From JBPESN01 sp051710625 (GTDB lineage: Bacteria > Pseudomonadota > Gammaproteobacteria > Enterobacterales > Enterobacteriaceae), in assembly GCF_051710625.1 (NCBI RefSeq), contig NZ_JBPESN010000008.1:1-64000 (forward strand): 64,000 nt of DNA, in the 5' to 3' direction. Position 1 is the first letter of the stretch. Every line of letters begins with the position of its first letter. Position numbers and translations under genes: made by a program. The notes below the pieces were generated by a model. The model did no database searches. It was not told the origin of the DNA and was given only the letters and a program-made list of their open reading frames with translations. Positions 19,200 through 32,003 of this stretch are shown one piece after another.

Positions 19200-19457
19200 G
19201 TTCTGGGCCGAGCCGGGCTCGATCAAAGCCGCACACCGTTCTTCAAAGGCTACCGCCCGCAGTTCTACTTCCGTACGACTGACGTGACCGGTACCATCGA
19301 ACTGCCGGAAGGCGTTGAAATGGTCATGCCTGGCGGCAACATCAAGATGGTTGTTAACCTGATTGCCCCGATCGCCATGGACGACGGCCTGCGTTTCGCT
19401 ATCCGCGAAGGCGGCCGTACCGTTGGCGCCGGCGTTGTTGCCAAAGTTATCGCTTAA
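19200..19457 (+). pseudogene. tufB: elongation factor Tu, 3' remnant
   Basis: EF-Tu delivers aminoacyl-tRNA to the ribosome. Only the C-terminal domain survives: about ten codons (AEPGSIK), then a small out-of-frame deletion of roughly 18 codons, then TPFFKGYRPQFYFRTTDVTG to GRTVGAGVVAKVIA and a stop. The GTPase domain is gone, replaced by IS copy D. This is the tufB slot between thrT and secE. The cell must depend on the second copy (tufA) outside the window. Confidence 0.94.
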
Positions 19458-19721
19458 GCCGGCAAATGCCGACATTTGTCGAATAACCATTTGACGCGAC
19501 ATGCGGTTAAAGGGCATCATTTGACGCCATTTTTCTACGCTGTGACAGAGAACCTATCTCATCGGCGATTCTAAGTCATAATCATTGGTGAGATGAGCTC
19601 TTGTTCTGTGGCGTAAAACTTCGAGGTAATGTTGCTCATTCAGGGCATACTTCGATTGGTAGCCTCATGCTTTGCGGGGCTAATAAGTTGTTTGTCTGAA
19701 TCCTATGGTGACAGGTTTTTT

Positions 19722-20105
19722 ATGAGTGCAAATACCGAAGCTCAAGGAGGCGGGCGCGGCCTGGAAGTGGTTAAGTGGTTAGTCGTCGCGATTCTGTTGG
19801 TCGTGGCTATCGTCGGTAACTATTACTACCGCAATTACCACTTGCTGTTGCGAGCGCTGGCTGTCGTGCTTATTATTGCTATCGCGGGCAGTGTAGCCAT
19901 GATGACTGCCAAAGGCAAGTCCACCGTTGCGTTTGCGCGTGAAGTGCGCACCGAAGTACGTAAAGTGATTTGGCCGACCCGCCAGGAAACGTTACATACC
20001 ACGTTAATCGCCGCCGCGGTGACCGCCGTGATGTCACTGATTCTGTGGGGGCTGGATGGCATTTTGGTCCGTGTGGTATCGTTTATTACTGGCCTGAGGT
20101 TCTAA
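19722..20105 (+). CDS. secE: preprotein translocase subunit SecE
   Basis: SecE is the essential clamp of the SecYEG channel in the inner membrane. The 127-residue protein starts MSANTEAQGGGRGLEVVKW, with three membrane segments (about residues 18-35, 42-62 and 93-115) and the conserved cytoplasmic hinge VRTEVRKVIWPTRQETLHTT. Upstream in-frame codons from 19629 are not conserved. The 264 bp between the tufB stop and this start contain the secE promoter region; I cannot assign boxes firmly. It is co-transcribed with nusG, one base downstream. Confidence 0.96.
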   Translation: MSANTEAQGGGRGLEVVKWLVVAILLVVAIVGNYYYRNYHLLLRALAVVLIIAIAGSVAMMTAKGKSTVAFAREVRTEVRKVIWPTRQETLHTTLIAAAVTAVMSLILWGLDGILVRVVSFITGLRF

Positions 20106-20106
20106 G

Positions 20107-20652
20107 ATGTCCGAAGCTTCAAAAAAACGCTGGTACGTCGTTCAAGCGTTTTCCGGTTTTGAGGGACGCGTAGCGCAGTCCCTTCGCGAACATATCAAAC
20201 TTCATGATATGGAAGAGCTGTTTGGCGAAGTCATGGTGCCGACGGAAGAAGTGGTTGAAATTCGCGCCGGCCAGCGTCGTAAAAGCGAACGCAAGTTTTT
20301 TCCGGGTTATGTCCTGGTGCAGATGGTGATGAACGACGCCAGCTGGCATTTGGTGCGCAGCGTACCGCGCGTCATGGGTTTCATCGGCGGCACCTTGGAT
20401 CGGCCTGCGCCTATTGGCGACAAAGAAGTCGACGCCATTATGAACCGCTTGCAGCAGGTCGGCGACAAGCCGCGCCCGAAAACCCTTTTCGAGCCGGGCG
20501 AGCTGGTTCGCGTCAACGATGGCCCCTTCGCCGACTTCAACGGCGTGGTGGAAGAAGTAGATTACGAAAAGAGCCGCCTGAAGGTGTCGGTCTCGATCTT
20601 TGGTCGCGCCACGCCTGTGGAGCTGGATTTCGGTCAGGTCGAGAAAAACTGA
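20107..20652 (+). CDS. nusG: transcription termination/antitermination factor NusG
   Basis: NusG binds RNA polymerase and links it to Rho or to the leading ribosome. The 181-residue length equals E. coli NusG. The NGN domain (KKRWYVVQAFSGFEGRVAQS, RKFFPGYVLVQMVM) is followed by the KOW domain (GELVRVNDGPFADFNGVVEE) and the C-terminal end DFGQVEKN. It forms the secE-nusG operon. Intact. Confidence 0.97.
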   Translation: MSEASKKRWYVVQAFSGFEGRVAQSLREHIKLHDMEELFGEVMVPTEEVVEIRAGQRRKSERKFFPGYVLVQMVMNDASWHLVRSVPRVMGFIGGTLDRPAPIGDKEVDAIMNRLQQVGDKPRPKTLFEPGELVRVNDGPFADFNGVVEEVDYEKSRLKVSVSIFGRATPVELDFGQVEKN

Positions 20653-20794
20653 ATCACCAACAACATTTTTGCTTGCTCGGGGCGCGAGATTAATCTAAAA
20701 CTCCGCGCCTTCCGTTTTCATGCGTCTTTGTGCGCGTAAACGCTTATTCACGGGGAGCCATAAACGGCGCTAGCACCCATTAGAGGAAATCAAC

Positions 20795-21223
20795 ATGGCC
20801 AAGAAAGTACAAGCCTATGTCAAGCTGCAGGTTGCTGCAGGCATGGCAAACCCGAGTCCGCCGGTAGGTCCGGCCCTGGGTCAGCAGGGCGTTAACATCA
20901 TGGAATTCTGCAAAGCCTTCAATGCCAAAACTGAGAGCATTGAAAAAGGGCTGCCGATTCCGGTTGTTATCACCGTGTATTCCGACCGTTCTTTCACTTT
21001 CGTTACCAAGACACCGCCGACCGCGGTGCTGCTGAAGAAAGCCGCAGGCATCAAATCCGGTTCCGGTAAGCCGAATAAAGACAAAGTCGGTAAAGTGACC
21101 AGCGCGCAGGTCCGTGAAATCGCGGAAACCAAAGCGGCTGATATGACCGGTGCCGACGTGGAAGCGATGTCTCGCTCCATTGCGGGTACCGCGCGTTCCA
21201 TGGGCCTGGTAGTGGAGGATTAA
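20795..21223 (+). CDS. rplK: 50S ribosomal protein L11
   Basis: L11 binds the GTPase-associated centre of 23S rRNA and is needed for RelA activation. The 142-residue protein opens AKKVQAYVKLQVAAGMANPS, contains the proline-rich PSPPVGPALGQQGVNIMEF and ends GTARSMGLVVED. It is the first gene of the L11-L1 unit, behind a 142-bp gap that should hold the promoter and the leader that L1 binds to repress the operon. AGAGGAAATCAAC provides the ribosome binding site. Confidence 0.97.
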   Translation: MAKKVQAYVKLQVAAGMANPSPPVGPALGQQGVNIMEFCKAFNAKTESIEKGLPIPVVITVYSDRSFTFVTKTPPTAVLLKKAAGIKSGSGKPNKDKVGKVTSAQVREIAETKAADMTGADVEAMSRSIAGTARSMGLVVED

Positions 21224-21226
21224 GAA

Positions 21227-21931
21227 ATGGCTAAACTGACCAAGCGCATGCGCGTCATCCGCGACAAAGTTGATTCCACCAAGCAGTACGACATCAGCGA
21301 AGCCGTAGCGCTGCTGAAAGAACTGGCTACCGCCAAGTTCGTTGAAAGCGTCGACGTTGCCGTCAATCTGGGCATTGATGCCCGTAAATCCGATCAGAAC
21401 GTCCGTGGCGGTACCGTGCTGCCGCACGGCACCGGCCGCAGCGTACGCGTCGCCGTGTTCACCCAGGGCGCCGATGCGGAAGCGGCAAAAGCCGCCGGTG
21501 CAGACCTGGTCGGTATGGATGATCTGGCTGACCAGATTAAGAAAGGCGAGTTTAACTTTGAGGTGGTTATCGCTTCTCCGGACGCGATACGTGTTGTCGC
21601 CCAGCTGGGCCAGATCCTCGGTCCGCGCGGCCTGATGCCGAACCCGAAAGTCGGCACCGTGACTCCGAACGTCGCTGAAGCGGTTAAAAACGCCAAAGCC
21701 GGTCAGGTGCGCTATCGCAACGACAAAAACGGCATCATCCACACCACCATTGGTAAAGTGGACTTTGAGTCTGACAAATTGAAAGAAAACCTGGAAGCTC
21801 TGCTGGTCGCGCTGAAAAAAGCTAAACCGACGCAGGCTAAAGGCGTTTACATCAAGAAAGTCAGCCTGTCTACCACCATGGGCCCAGGTGTCGCCGTGGA
21901 TCAAAGCGGCCTGTCCACCACAACCGCTTAA
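21227..21931 (+). CDS. rplA: 50S ribosomal protein L1
   Basis: L1 forms the mobile stalk near the E site and represses its own operon by binding the L11 leader. The protein is 234 residues, starting 3 bp behind rplK. The signature region ILGPRGLMPNPKVGTVTPNV and RYRNDKNGIIHTTIGKVDF are intact. There are no lesions and codon use is that of a highly expressed gene. Confidence 0.97.
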   Translation: MAKLTKRMRVIRDKVDSTKQYDISEAVALLKELATAKFVESVDVAVNLGIDARKSDQNVRGGTVLPHGTGRSVRVAVFTQGADAEAAKAAGADLVGMDDLADQIKKGEFNFEVVIASPDAIRVVAQLGQILGPRGLMPNPKVGTVTPNVAEAVKNAKAGQVRYRNDKNGIIHTTIGKVDFESDKLKENLEALLVALKKAKPTQAKGVYIKKVSLSTTMGPGVAVDQSGLSTTTA

Positions 21932-22239
21932 TTATTGCTTTACGAGGGCGTTGGATTTGTCTAGAATTTAACGCCCAAAGTTTCGCCGGCGCGGTTTCCT
22001 TTTGACCGCGGGCGTAACAAACAGGTTTTTTCGGTTGGAGCTTGGCCTATCCAAGCCTCCGTCCAAGACCGCAGGTCCGTGTCATAGCACTTAATTTTCC
22101 TGCGTAGACGGTGACAGAGCCTGAATAACATTTTCGTTTGCTTGGATTCTGCTCACCGTATGTCGACGCTTACCGTCGCTGTGACGGTATGTAAAGTGAG
22201 TTCTGGGGGTACCCCGGTTAAATCCAGGAGCACAAGCTA
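21932..22239 (+). promoter_or_regulatory. rplJ leader (L10 promoter and L10-binding leader)
   Basis: This is a 308-bp gene-free region. In enterobacteria it holds the L10 promoter and a long mRNA leader bound by the L10(L12)4 complex to repress rplJL. The conserved-looking leader part runs from about 22030 (CTTGGCCTATCCAAGC, a hairpin) to the ribosome binding site CAGGAGCACAAGC before 22240. Function is inferred from position; the secondary structure was not computed. Confidence 0.6.
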
Positions 22240-22737
22240 ATGGCATTAAATCTTCAAGACAAACAAGCAATTGTTGCTGAAGTCAGCGAAGTAGCCAAAG
22301 GCGCGCTGTCTGCCGTTGTAGCGGATTCCCGTGGCGTTATAGTAGATAAAATGACTGAACTGCGTAAAGCAGGTCGTGAAGTCGGTGTTTACATGCGCGT
22401 TGTTCGCAACACGCTGATGCGCCGCGTCGTTGAAGGCACTCCCTTTGAGTGCCTGAAAGACGCGTTTGTCGGTCCGACCCTGATTGCATTTTCTAACGAA
22501 CACCCGGGCGCTGCCGCTCGTTTGTTCAAGGCCTTTGCCAAAGACAATGCTAATTTCGAGGTTAAAGCCGCAGCCTTTGAAGGCGAAGTTATCCCGGCGT
22601 CGCAGGTCGATCGCCTGGCCACTCTGCCAACTTACGAAGAAGCAATCGCCCGCCTGATGTCGGCCATGAAAGAAGCCTCTGCAGGCAAACTGGTTCGCAC
22701 GCTGGCCGCACTGCGCGATCAGAAAGAAGCGGCTTAA
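22240..22737 (+). CDS. rplJ: 50S ribosomal protein L10
   Basis: L10 anchors L7/L12 dimers to the ribosomal stalk and autoregulates the operon. The 165-residue protein starts MALNLQDKQAIVAEVSEVAK, with the 23S-binding part (YMRVVRNTLMRRVVEGTPFE) and the C-terminal helix that binds L12 (AIARLMSAMKEASAGKLVRT). It is followed 66 bp on by rplL. Intact. Confidence 0.97.
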   Translation: MALNLQDKQAIVAEVSEVAKGALSAVVADSRGVIVDKMTELRKAGREVGVYMRVVRNTLMRRVVEGTPFECLKDAFVGPTLIAFSNEHPGAAARLFKAFAKDNANFEVKAAAFEGEVIPASQVDRLATLPTYEEAIARLMSAMKEASAGKLVRTLAALRDQKEAA

Positions 22738-22803
22738 GCGCTGGTTTTATTCTGAAGCTATTGCAAACGTATAAACACTTTCTGAATTTTAGGAACACTT
22801 GGT

Positions 22804-23178
22804 ATGGTTATCACTAAAGAACAAATTCTGGACGCAGTTGCCGAAATGTCCGTTATGGACGTGGTTGAACTGATATCCATGATGGAAGAAAAATTCGGCG
22901 TTTCTGCCGCTGCCGCTGCCGCTGTTGCCGTTGCCGCAGGTGGCCCGGCTGAAGCTGCAGAAGAAAAAACCGAGTTTGACGTTGTTCTGAGCGCAATCGG
23001 CGCGAACAAAGTTGCCGTCATTAAAGCCGTGCGTGGCGCTACCGGTCTGGGCCTGAAAGAAGCCAAAGACCTGGTTGAATCCGCACCTGCTACCCTGAAA
23101 GAAGGCGTGAGCAAAGATGACGCCGAAGCACTGAAGAAAGCCCTGGAAGAAGCGGGTGCTTCTGTTGAGGTTAAATAA
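22804..23178 (+). CDS. rplL: 50S ribosomal protein L7/L12
   Basis: L7/L12 recruits and stimulates translational GTPases. At 124 residues it is a few residues longer than the E. coli protein (121), mostly in the alanine-rich hinge (FGVSAAAAAAVAVAAGGP). The N-terminal dimerisation domain (VMDVVELISMMEEKFG) and C-terminal domain (NKVAVIKAVRGATGLGLKEA) are conserved. It precedes the partial terminator that separates ribosomal protein from polymerase genes. Confidence 0.97.
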   Translation: MVITKEQILDAVAEMSVMDVVELISMMEEKFGVSAAAAAAVAVAAGGPAEAAEEKTEFDVVLSAIGANKVAVIKAVRGATGLGLKEAKDLVESAPATLKEGVSKDDAEALKKALEEAGASVEVK

Positions 23179-23505
23179 GTTAACCTTCCAGGTTGGCAGT
23201 CTGAACTAGGCTGATGGCTGGTGGCCTTTTTGGTCACCAGCCTTTTTGCGCTGTAGGGGATCAGTAGCGTTTCAGGCCATTTAGCTACTGATTAACCTCA
23301 ATATTTTTTCTATCGACGACTTAATATACTGCATCGCCTGCCGAGCCTCCCTGGTTTAGCAAAGTGCAGCGAAATGATTTAAGAGTGATAGAAACAAGTA
23401 TTGCGGAGAGGATATCAATTCTCCGATCATGATAAATGGCGTTGCATGTACTGTCCTAGTAGGGCGGACAGAGTGGGTCGACTTGCCAGCTAGCTGAGGA
23501 ACCCT
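23179..23505 (+). other. rplL-rpoB intergenic region
   Basis: This 327-bp stretch carries no gene. It contains the attenuating terminator at 23216-23247, and in E. coli the corresponding interval also holds an RNase III processing site. The remainder (23250-23490) is AT-rich and conserved in position; TGAGGAACCCT before 23506 serves as the rpoB ribosome binding site. Confidence 0.7.
23216..23247 (+). terminator. rplL-rpoB attenuator terminator
   Basis: An 8-bp stem GGCTGGTG/CACCAGCC with a 11-nt loop is followed by TTTTT. At this place in enterobacteria a partial terminator lowers rpoBC expression relative to the ribosomal protein genes. Confidence 0.85.
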
Positions 23506-27534
<4,029 letters not shown>

Positions 27535-27572
27535 TTTTTCCGCCCGGGTGCGATTCGCACTGGGGTAATAAG

Positions 27573-27595
27573 GGCGCCTGAGCATTTCAGGCGCC
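27573..27595 (+). other. rpoB-rpoC intergenic hairpin
   Basis: A 9-bp perfect inverted repeat GGCGCCTGA/TCAGGCGCC with a 5-nt loop and no T-run. It probably acts as an RNA stability or processing element between the two polymerase genes rather than as a terminator. Confidence 0.7.
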
Positions 27596-27626
27596 TAACA
27601 GATCCAACTCCGACAGGAGCCAATCC

Positions 27627-30600
27627 GTGAAAGATTTACTTAAGTTTTTGAAAGCGCAAACTAAGACCGAAGAGTTTGATGCGATCAAAATTGCGTTGGC
27701 CTCGCCAGACATGATCCGTTCCTGGTCGTTCGGTGAAGTGAAAAAGCCGGAAACCATTAACTACCGCACCTTTAAACCGGAGCGCGATGGTCTGTTCTGC
27801 GCCCGTATTTTTGGGCCGGTAAAAGATTACGAATGCCTGTGCGGTAAGTACAAACGTTTGAAACACCGCGGCGTTATCTGTGAAAAATGCGGCGTTGAAG
27901 TGACCCAGACCAAGGTGCGCCGTGAGCGCATGGGCCATATCGAGCTGGCTTCGCCCACCGCCCATATCTGGTTTTTGAAATCGCTGCCGTCCCGTATCGG
28001 TCTGCTGTTGGATATGCCGCTGCGCGATATTGAACGCGTGCTGTATTTTGAATCCTATGTCGTGGTTGAAGGCGGCATGACCAACCTTGAACGTCGTCAG
28101 ATCCTGACTGAAGAGCAGTATCTGGACGCGCTGGAAGAGTTCGGTGACGAATTCGACGCCAAGATGGGCGCCGAAGCGATCCAGGCCCTGTTGAAAAACA
28201 TGGACCTGGAGCAGGAATGCGAGCAGCTACGCGAAGAGCTGGAAGAAACCAACTCTGAAACCAAGCGCAAGAAGCTGACTAAGCGCATCAAGCTGCTGGA
28301 AGCCTTCGTGCTGTCCAGCAACAAGCCGGAATGGATGATCCTGACCGTGTTGCCGGTACTGCCGCCGGATCTGCGTCCGCTGGTACCGTTGGACGGCGGC
28401 CGCTTTGCGACGTCGGATCTCAACGATCTGTATCGCCGGGTGATCAACCGTAACAATCGCTTGAAGCGTCTGCTGGATCTGGCCGCGCCGGATATCATCG
28501 TGCGCAACGAAAAGCGTATGCTGCAAGAAGCGGTAGATGCGCTGCTGGATAACGGCCGTCGCGGCCGTGCCATTACCGGTTCCAACAAGCGTCCGCTGAA
28601 ATCCCTGGCCGACATGATTAAAGGTAAGCAAGGTCGCTTCCGCCAGAACTTGCTCGGTAAACGTGTCGACTACTCCGGCCGTTCGGTTATCACTGTTGGT
28701 CCGTACCTGCGTCTGCATCAGTGCGGTCTGCCGAAGAAAATGGCGCTGGAGCTGTTCAAGCCTTTCATTTACGGCAAGCTGGAGCTGCGTGGTCTGGCGA
28801 CCACCATCAAGGCGGCCAAGAAAATGGTCGAGCGCGAAGAGGCCGTGGTGTGGGATATTCTCGATGAGGTCATCCGCGAGCACCCGGTCATGCTGAACCG
28901 GGCGCCGACGCTGCACCGTCTGGGGATCCAGGCGTTTGAGCCGGTACTGATTGAAGGTAAAGCCATTCAGCTGCACCCGCTGGTGTGTGCGGCGTACAAC
29001 GCCGACTTCGACGGCGACCAGATGGCGGTCCACGTGCCGCTGACGCTGGAAGCCCAGCTGGAAGCGCGCGCGCTGATGATGTCGACCAACAACATCCTGT
29101 CGCCCGCCAACGGCGAGCCGATTATCGTGCCGTCCCAGGACGTCGTGCTGGGTCTGTATTATATGACCCGCGACCGCGTCAACGGCAAGGGCGAAGGCAT
29201 GGTGCTGACTGGGCCGAAAGAAGCGGAACGCATTTACCGCGCCGGTGTGGCCGAGCTGCATGCACGCGTTAAAGTGCGTATCACCGAGCACGAGAAACGT
29301 GACAACGGCGAATGGGTAGAAAACATTCATCTGGTAGACAGCACCGTCGGTCGCGCCATCCTGTGGATGATCGTACCGAAGGGGCTGCCGTTCTCGCTGG
29401 TGAACCAGGCGCTGGGTAAAAAAGCCATCTCCAAGATGCTCAATACTTGCTATCGCGTGCTAGGTCTGAAGCCGACCGTCATCTTCGCCGACCAGATCAT
29501 GTACACCGGTTTCGCCTACGCAGCCCGTTCCGGCTCGTCCGTCGGCATCGACGATATGGTGATTCCGGCGAAGAAAGCCGAAATTATCGATGAAGCTGAA
29601 GCCGAAGTTGCCGAGATCCAGGAGCAGTTCCAGTCGGGTCTGGTCACCGCAGGCGAACGTTATAACAAGGTTATCGATATCTGGGCCGCGGCTAACGAGC
29701 GCATCGCCAAGGCGATGATGGACAACCTGTCCACCGAAGCCGTAATTAACCGCGACGGCGAGGAAGAGCGTCAGGTCTCGTTCAATAGCATCTTTATGAT
29801 GGCCGACTCCGGCGCGCGTGGTTCGGCGGCGCAGATTCGTCAGCTGGCCGGTATGCGTGGTTTGATGGCCAAGCCCGATGGCTCGATCATCGAGACGCCG
29901 ATTACCGCGAACTTCCGTGAAGGTTTGAACGTACTCCAGTACTTCATCTCCACCCACGGTGCACGTAAAGGTCTGGCGGACACCGCGCTGAAAACCGCGA
30001 ACTCCGGTTACCTGACCCGCCGTCTGGTCGACGTGGCGCAGGATCTGGTGGTGACCGAGGACGACTGCGGCACCTTCGCCGGTATCGTGATGACGCCGGT
30101 TATCGAAGGCGGCGACGTCAAAGAGCCGCTGCGCGAGCGCGTTTTGGGGCGCGTCACGGCGGAAGATGTCCTGAAACCGGGCACCGCGGATATTCTGGTC
30201 GAGCGTAATACCCTGCTGAACGAGCAGTGGTGTGACGTGTTGGAAGAAAATTCCGTCGACAGCGTCAAGGTGCGTTCGGTCGTGACCTGCGGCACCGATT
30301 TCGGCGTGTGCGCTAACTGCTACGGCCGCGATCTGGCGCGTGGGCATCTGGTGAACAAGGGCGAAGCCATCGGCGTTATTGCCGCGCAGTCCATCGGTGA
30401 ACCCGGCACGCAGCTGACCATGCGTACATTCCACATCGGCGGGGCCGCATCCCGTGCCGCGGCGGAATCCAGCATTCAGGTGAAAAACAAAGGGACTATC
30501 CGTCTCAGCAACGCCAAGTTCGTGGTGAACGGCAGCGGCAAGCTGGTGATCACCTCGCGTAACACCGAGCTGAAGCTGATTGACGAATTCGGCCGTACCA

Positions 30601-31847
30601 AAGAAAGCTATAAGGTGCCTTATGGCGCCGTGATGGCCAAAGGCGACGGCGCGGAGATCATGGGCGGCGAAACCGTTGCCAACTGGGATCCGCACACCAT
30701 GCCGGTTATCACTGAAGTTGACGGTTTCGTCGGCTTCACCGATATGATCGACGGCCAGACCATTACCCGCCAGACCGACGAACTGACCGGCTTGTCCTCT
30801 ATCGTGGTACTGGATACCGCCGAGCGTACCGGCGGCGGTAAAGATCTGCGTCCGGCGCTGCGTATTGTCGACGCTAACGGTAACGATGTGCTGCTGCCGG
30901 GTACCGACATGCCGGCGCAGTACTTCCTGCCGGGCAAGACGATCGTGCAGCTGGAAGACGGCGCCAAAATCACCGGCGGTGATACGCTGGCGCGTCTGCC
31001 GCAGGAAACCAGCGGGACCAAGGATATTACCGGTGGTCTGCCGCGCGTTGCCGATCTGTTTGAAGCCCGTCGTCCGAAAGAGCCGGCGATTCTGGCCGAG
31101 ATTAGCGGTATCGTTACCTTCGGTAAAGAAACCAAAGGGAAACGTCGCTTGGTTATCTCGCCGGTGGACGGCAGCGCCGCATACGAAGAAATGATCCCGA
31201 AATGGCGTCAGCTCAACGTATTTGAAGGTGAACGCGTGGAGCGCGGTGATGTGATTTCCGACGGTCCGGAATCGCCGCACGACATTTTGCGTCTGCGTGG
31301 CGTCCATGCGGTCACCCGCTATATCGTCAACGAAGTCCAGGACGTTTACCGTCTGCAGGGCGTGAAGATCAACGATAAACACATTGAAGTTATCGTTCGT
31401 CAGATGTTGCGTAAAGCAACGATCGCCAGCAGCGGCAGCTCGAAGTTCCTGGAAGGCGAACAGGCGGAATACTCACGCATCAAGATTGCCAACCGTCAGT
31501 TGGAAAACGACGGTAAGGTAGAGATGACTTATGTGCGCGATCTGCTGGGTATCACCAAAGCCTCGCTGGCCACGGAGTCGTTTATCTCCGCGGCGTCGTT
31601 CCAGGAAACCACGCGCGTGCTGACCGAAGCCGCTGTGGCCGGGAAACGCGATGAACTGCGCGGCCTGAAGGAAAACGTCATCGTCGGACGGTTAATCCCG
31701 GCCGGTACCGGTTACGCTTATCATCAGGAACGCGCCTGCCATCGTCAGCAGGGCGAAGCGCCGGCCGCGCTGCAGATTACCGCCGATGAAGCTTCCGCCA
31801 ACCTGGCTGAACTGCTGAATGCGGGTCTGGGAGGCAACGACGACTGA
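27627..31847 (+). CDS. rpoC: DNA-directed RNA polymerase beta' subunit
   Basis: This is the largest polymerase subunit, 1406 residues (E. coli has 1407). Visible in order: zinc site 1 (CLCGKYKRLKHRGVICEKCG), the active-site magnesium motif AYNADFDGDQMAVH, the bridge/trigger region (GARGSAAQIRQLAGMRGLM), zinc site 2 (TCGTDFGVCANCYGRD) and the C-terminal LAELLNAGLGGNDD. The short segment QERACHRQQGEAPAA differs from E. coli but lies in the flexible tail. A terminator follows. Intact. Confidence 0.98.
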   Translation: MKDLLKFLKAQTKTEEFDAIKIALASPDMIRSWSFGEVKKPETINYRTFKPERDGLFCARIFGPVKDYECLCGKYKRLKHRGVICEKCGVEVTQTKVRRERMGHIELASPTAHIWFLKSLPSRIGLLLDMPLRDIERVLYFESYVVVEGGMTNLERRQILTEEQYLDALEEFGDEFDAKMGAEAIQALLKNMDLEQECEQLREELEETNSETKRKKLTKRIKLLEAFVLSSNKPEWMILTVLPVLPPDLRPLVPLDGGRFATSDLNDLYRRVINRNNRLKRLLDLAAPDIIVRNEKRMLQEAVDALLDNGRRGRAITGSNKRPLKSLADMIKGKQGRFRQNLLGKRVDYSGRSVITVGPYLRLHQCGLPKKMALELFKPFIYGKLELRGLATTIKAAKKMVEREEAVVWDILDEVIREHPVMLNRAPTLHRLGIQAFEPVLIEGKAIQLHPLVCAAYNADFDGDQMAVHVPLTLEAQLEARALMMSTNNILSPANGEPIIVPSQDVVLGLYYMTRDRVNGKGEGMVLTGPKEAERIYRAGVAELHARVKVRITEHEKRDNGEWVENIHLVDSTVGRAILWMIVPKGLPFSLVNQALGKKAISKMLNTCYRVLGLKPTVIFADQIMYTGFAYAARSGSSVGIDDMVIPAKKAEIIDEAEAEVAEIQEQFQSGLVTAGERYNKVIDIWAAANERIAKAMMDNLSTEAVINRDGEEERQVSFNSIFMMADSGARGSAAQIRQLAGMRGLMAKPDGSIIETPITANFREGLNVLQYFISTHGARKGLADTALKTANSGYLTRRLVDVAQDLVVTEDDCGTFAGIVMTPVIEGGDVKEPLRERVLGRVTAEDVLKPGTADILVERNTLLNEQWCDVLEENSVDSVKVRSVVTCGTDFGVCANCYGRDLARGHLVNKGEAIGVIAAQSIGEPGTQLTMRTFHIGGAASRAAAESSIQVKNKGTIRLSNAKFVVNGSGKLVITSRNTELKLIDEFGRTKESYKVPYGAVMAKGDGAEIMGGETVANWDPHTMPVITEVDGFVGFTDMIDGQTITRQTDELTGLSSIVVLDTAERTGGGKDLRPALRIVDANGNDVLLPGTDMPAQYFLPGKTIVQLEDGAKITGGDTLARLPQETSGTKDITGGLPRVADLFEARRPKEPAILAEISGIVTFGKETKGKRRLVISPVDGSAAYEEMIPKWRQLNVFEGERVERGDVISDGPESPHDILRLRGVHAVTRYIVNEVQDVYRLQGVKINDKHIEVIVRQMLRKATIASSGSSKFLEGEQAEYSRIKIANRQLENDGKVEMTYVRDLLGITKASLATESFISAASFQETTRVLTEAAVAGKRDELRGLKENVIVGRLIPAGTGYAYHQERACHRQQGEAPAALQITADEASANLAELLNAGLGGNDD

Positions 31848-31887
31848 TTGTCGATACCGTTCCTCGCCGCTGGCGAATCCAAAACCA

Positions 31888-31908
31888 CTCCTTCGGGAGC
31901 AGTTTTTT
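31888..31908 (+). terminator. rpoC terminator
   Basis: A CTCC/GGAG stem with a TTCG tetraloop is followed by CAG and TTTTTT (31903-31908). The stem is short but UUCG-capped. It lies 40 bp after the rpoC stop and within the thiH-side sequence. Confidence 0.65.
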
Positions 31909-31911
31909 GTC

Positions 31912-32003
31912 TCGCGCGCAGACGCCGTCTGCGGCGACGGCCGTGCGTCCCAGGTAGGGCTCCCAATCTTTCCACACCGGCTGCAACTCCGCTTCGATAA
32001 GAA
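31912..32003 (-). pseudogene. thiH: ThiH C-terminal remnant (thiazole synthesis), cut by IS
   Basis: On the minus strand the codons next to the IS read LIEAELQPVWKDWEPYLGRT, matching the C-terminus of ThiH (tyrosine lyase of thiamine thiazole synthesis), whose usual ending is similar to LQPVWKDWDSYLGRA. In E. coli thiH is the convergent neighbour of rpoC, so the position fits. All upstream thiH sequence is lost at the IS edge, and the normal stop is not seen in frame. This identifies the left flank of the rearrangement at IS copy E. Confidence 0.75.

Noticed and set aside
29460..31382. 640-codon minus-strand open frame over rpoC as a gene
   Set aside because: It is exactly antisense to a conserved, codon-biased essential gene, has no recognisable domain or ribosome binding site, and similar long shadows lie over rpoB (23587-24846, 24946-26001), rpoC (28227-29330) and rplKA (20780-21904).
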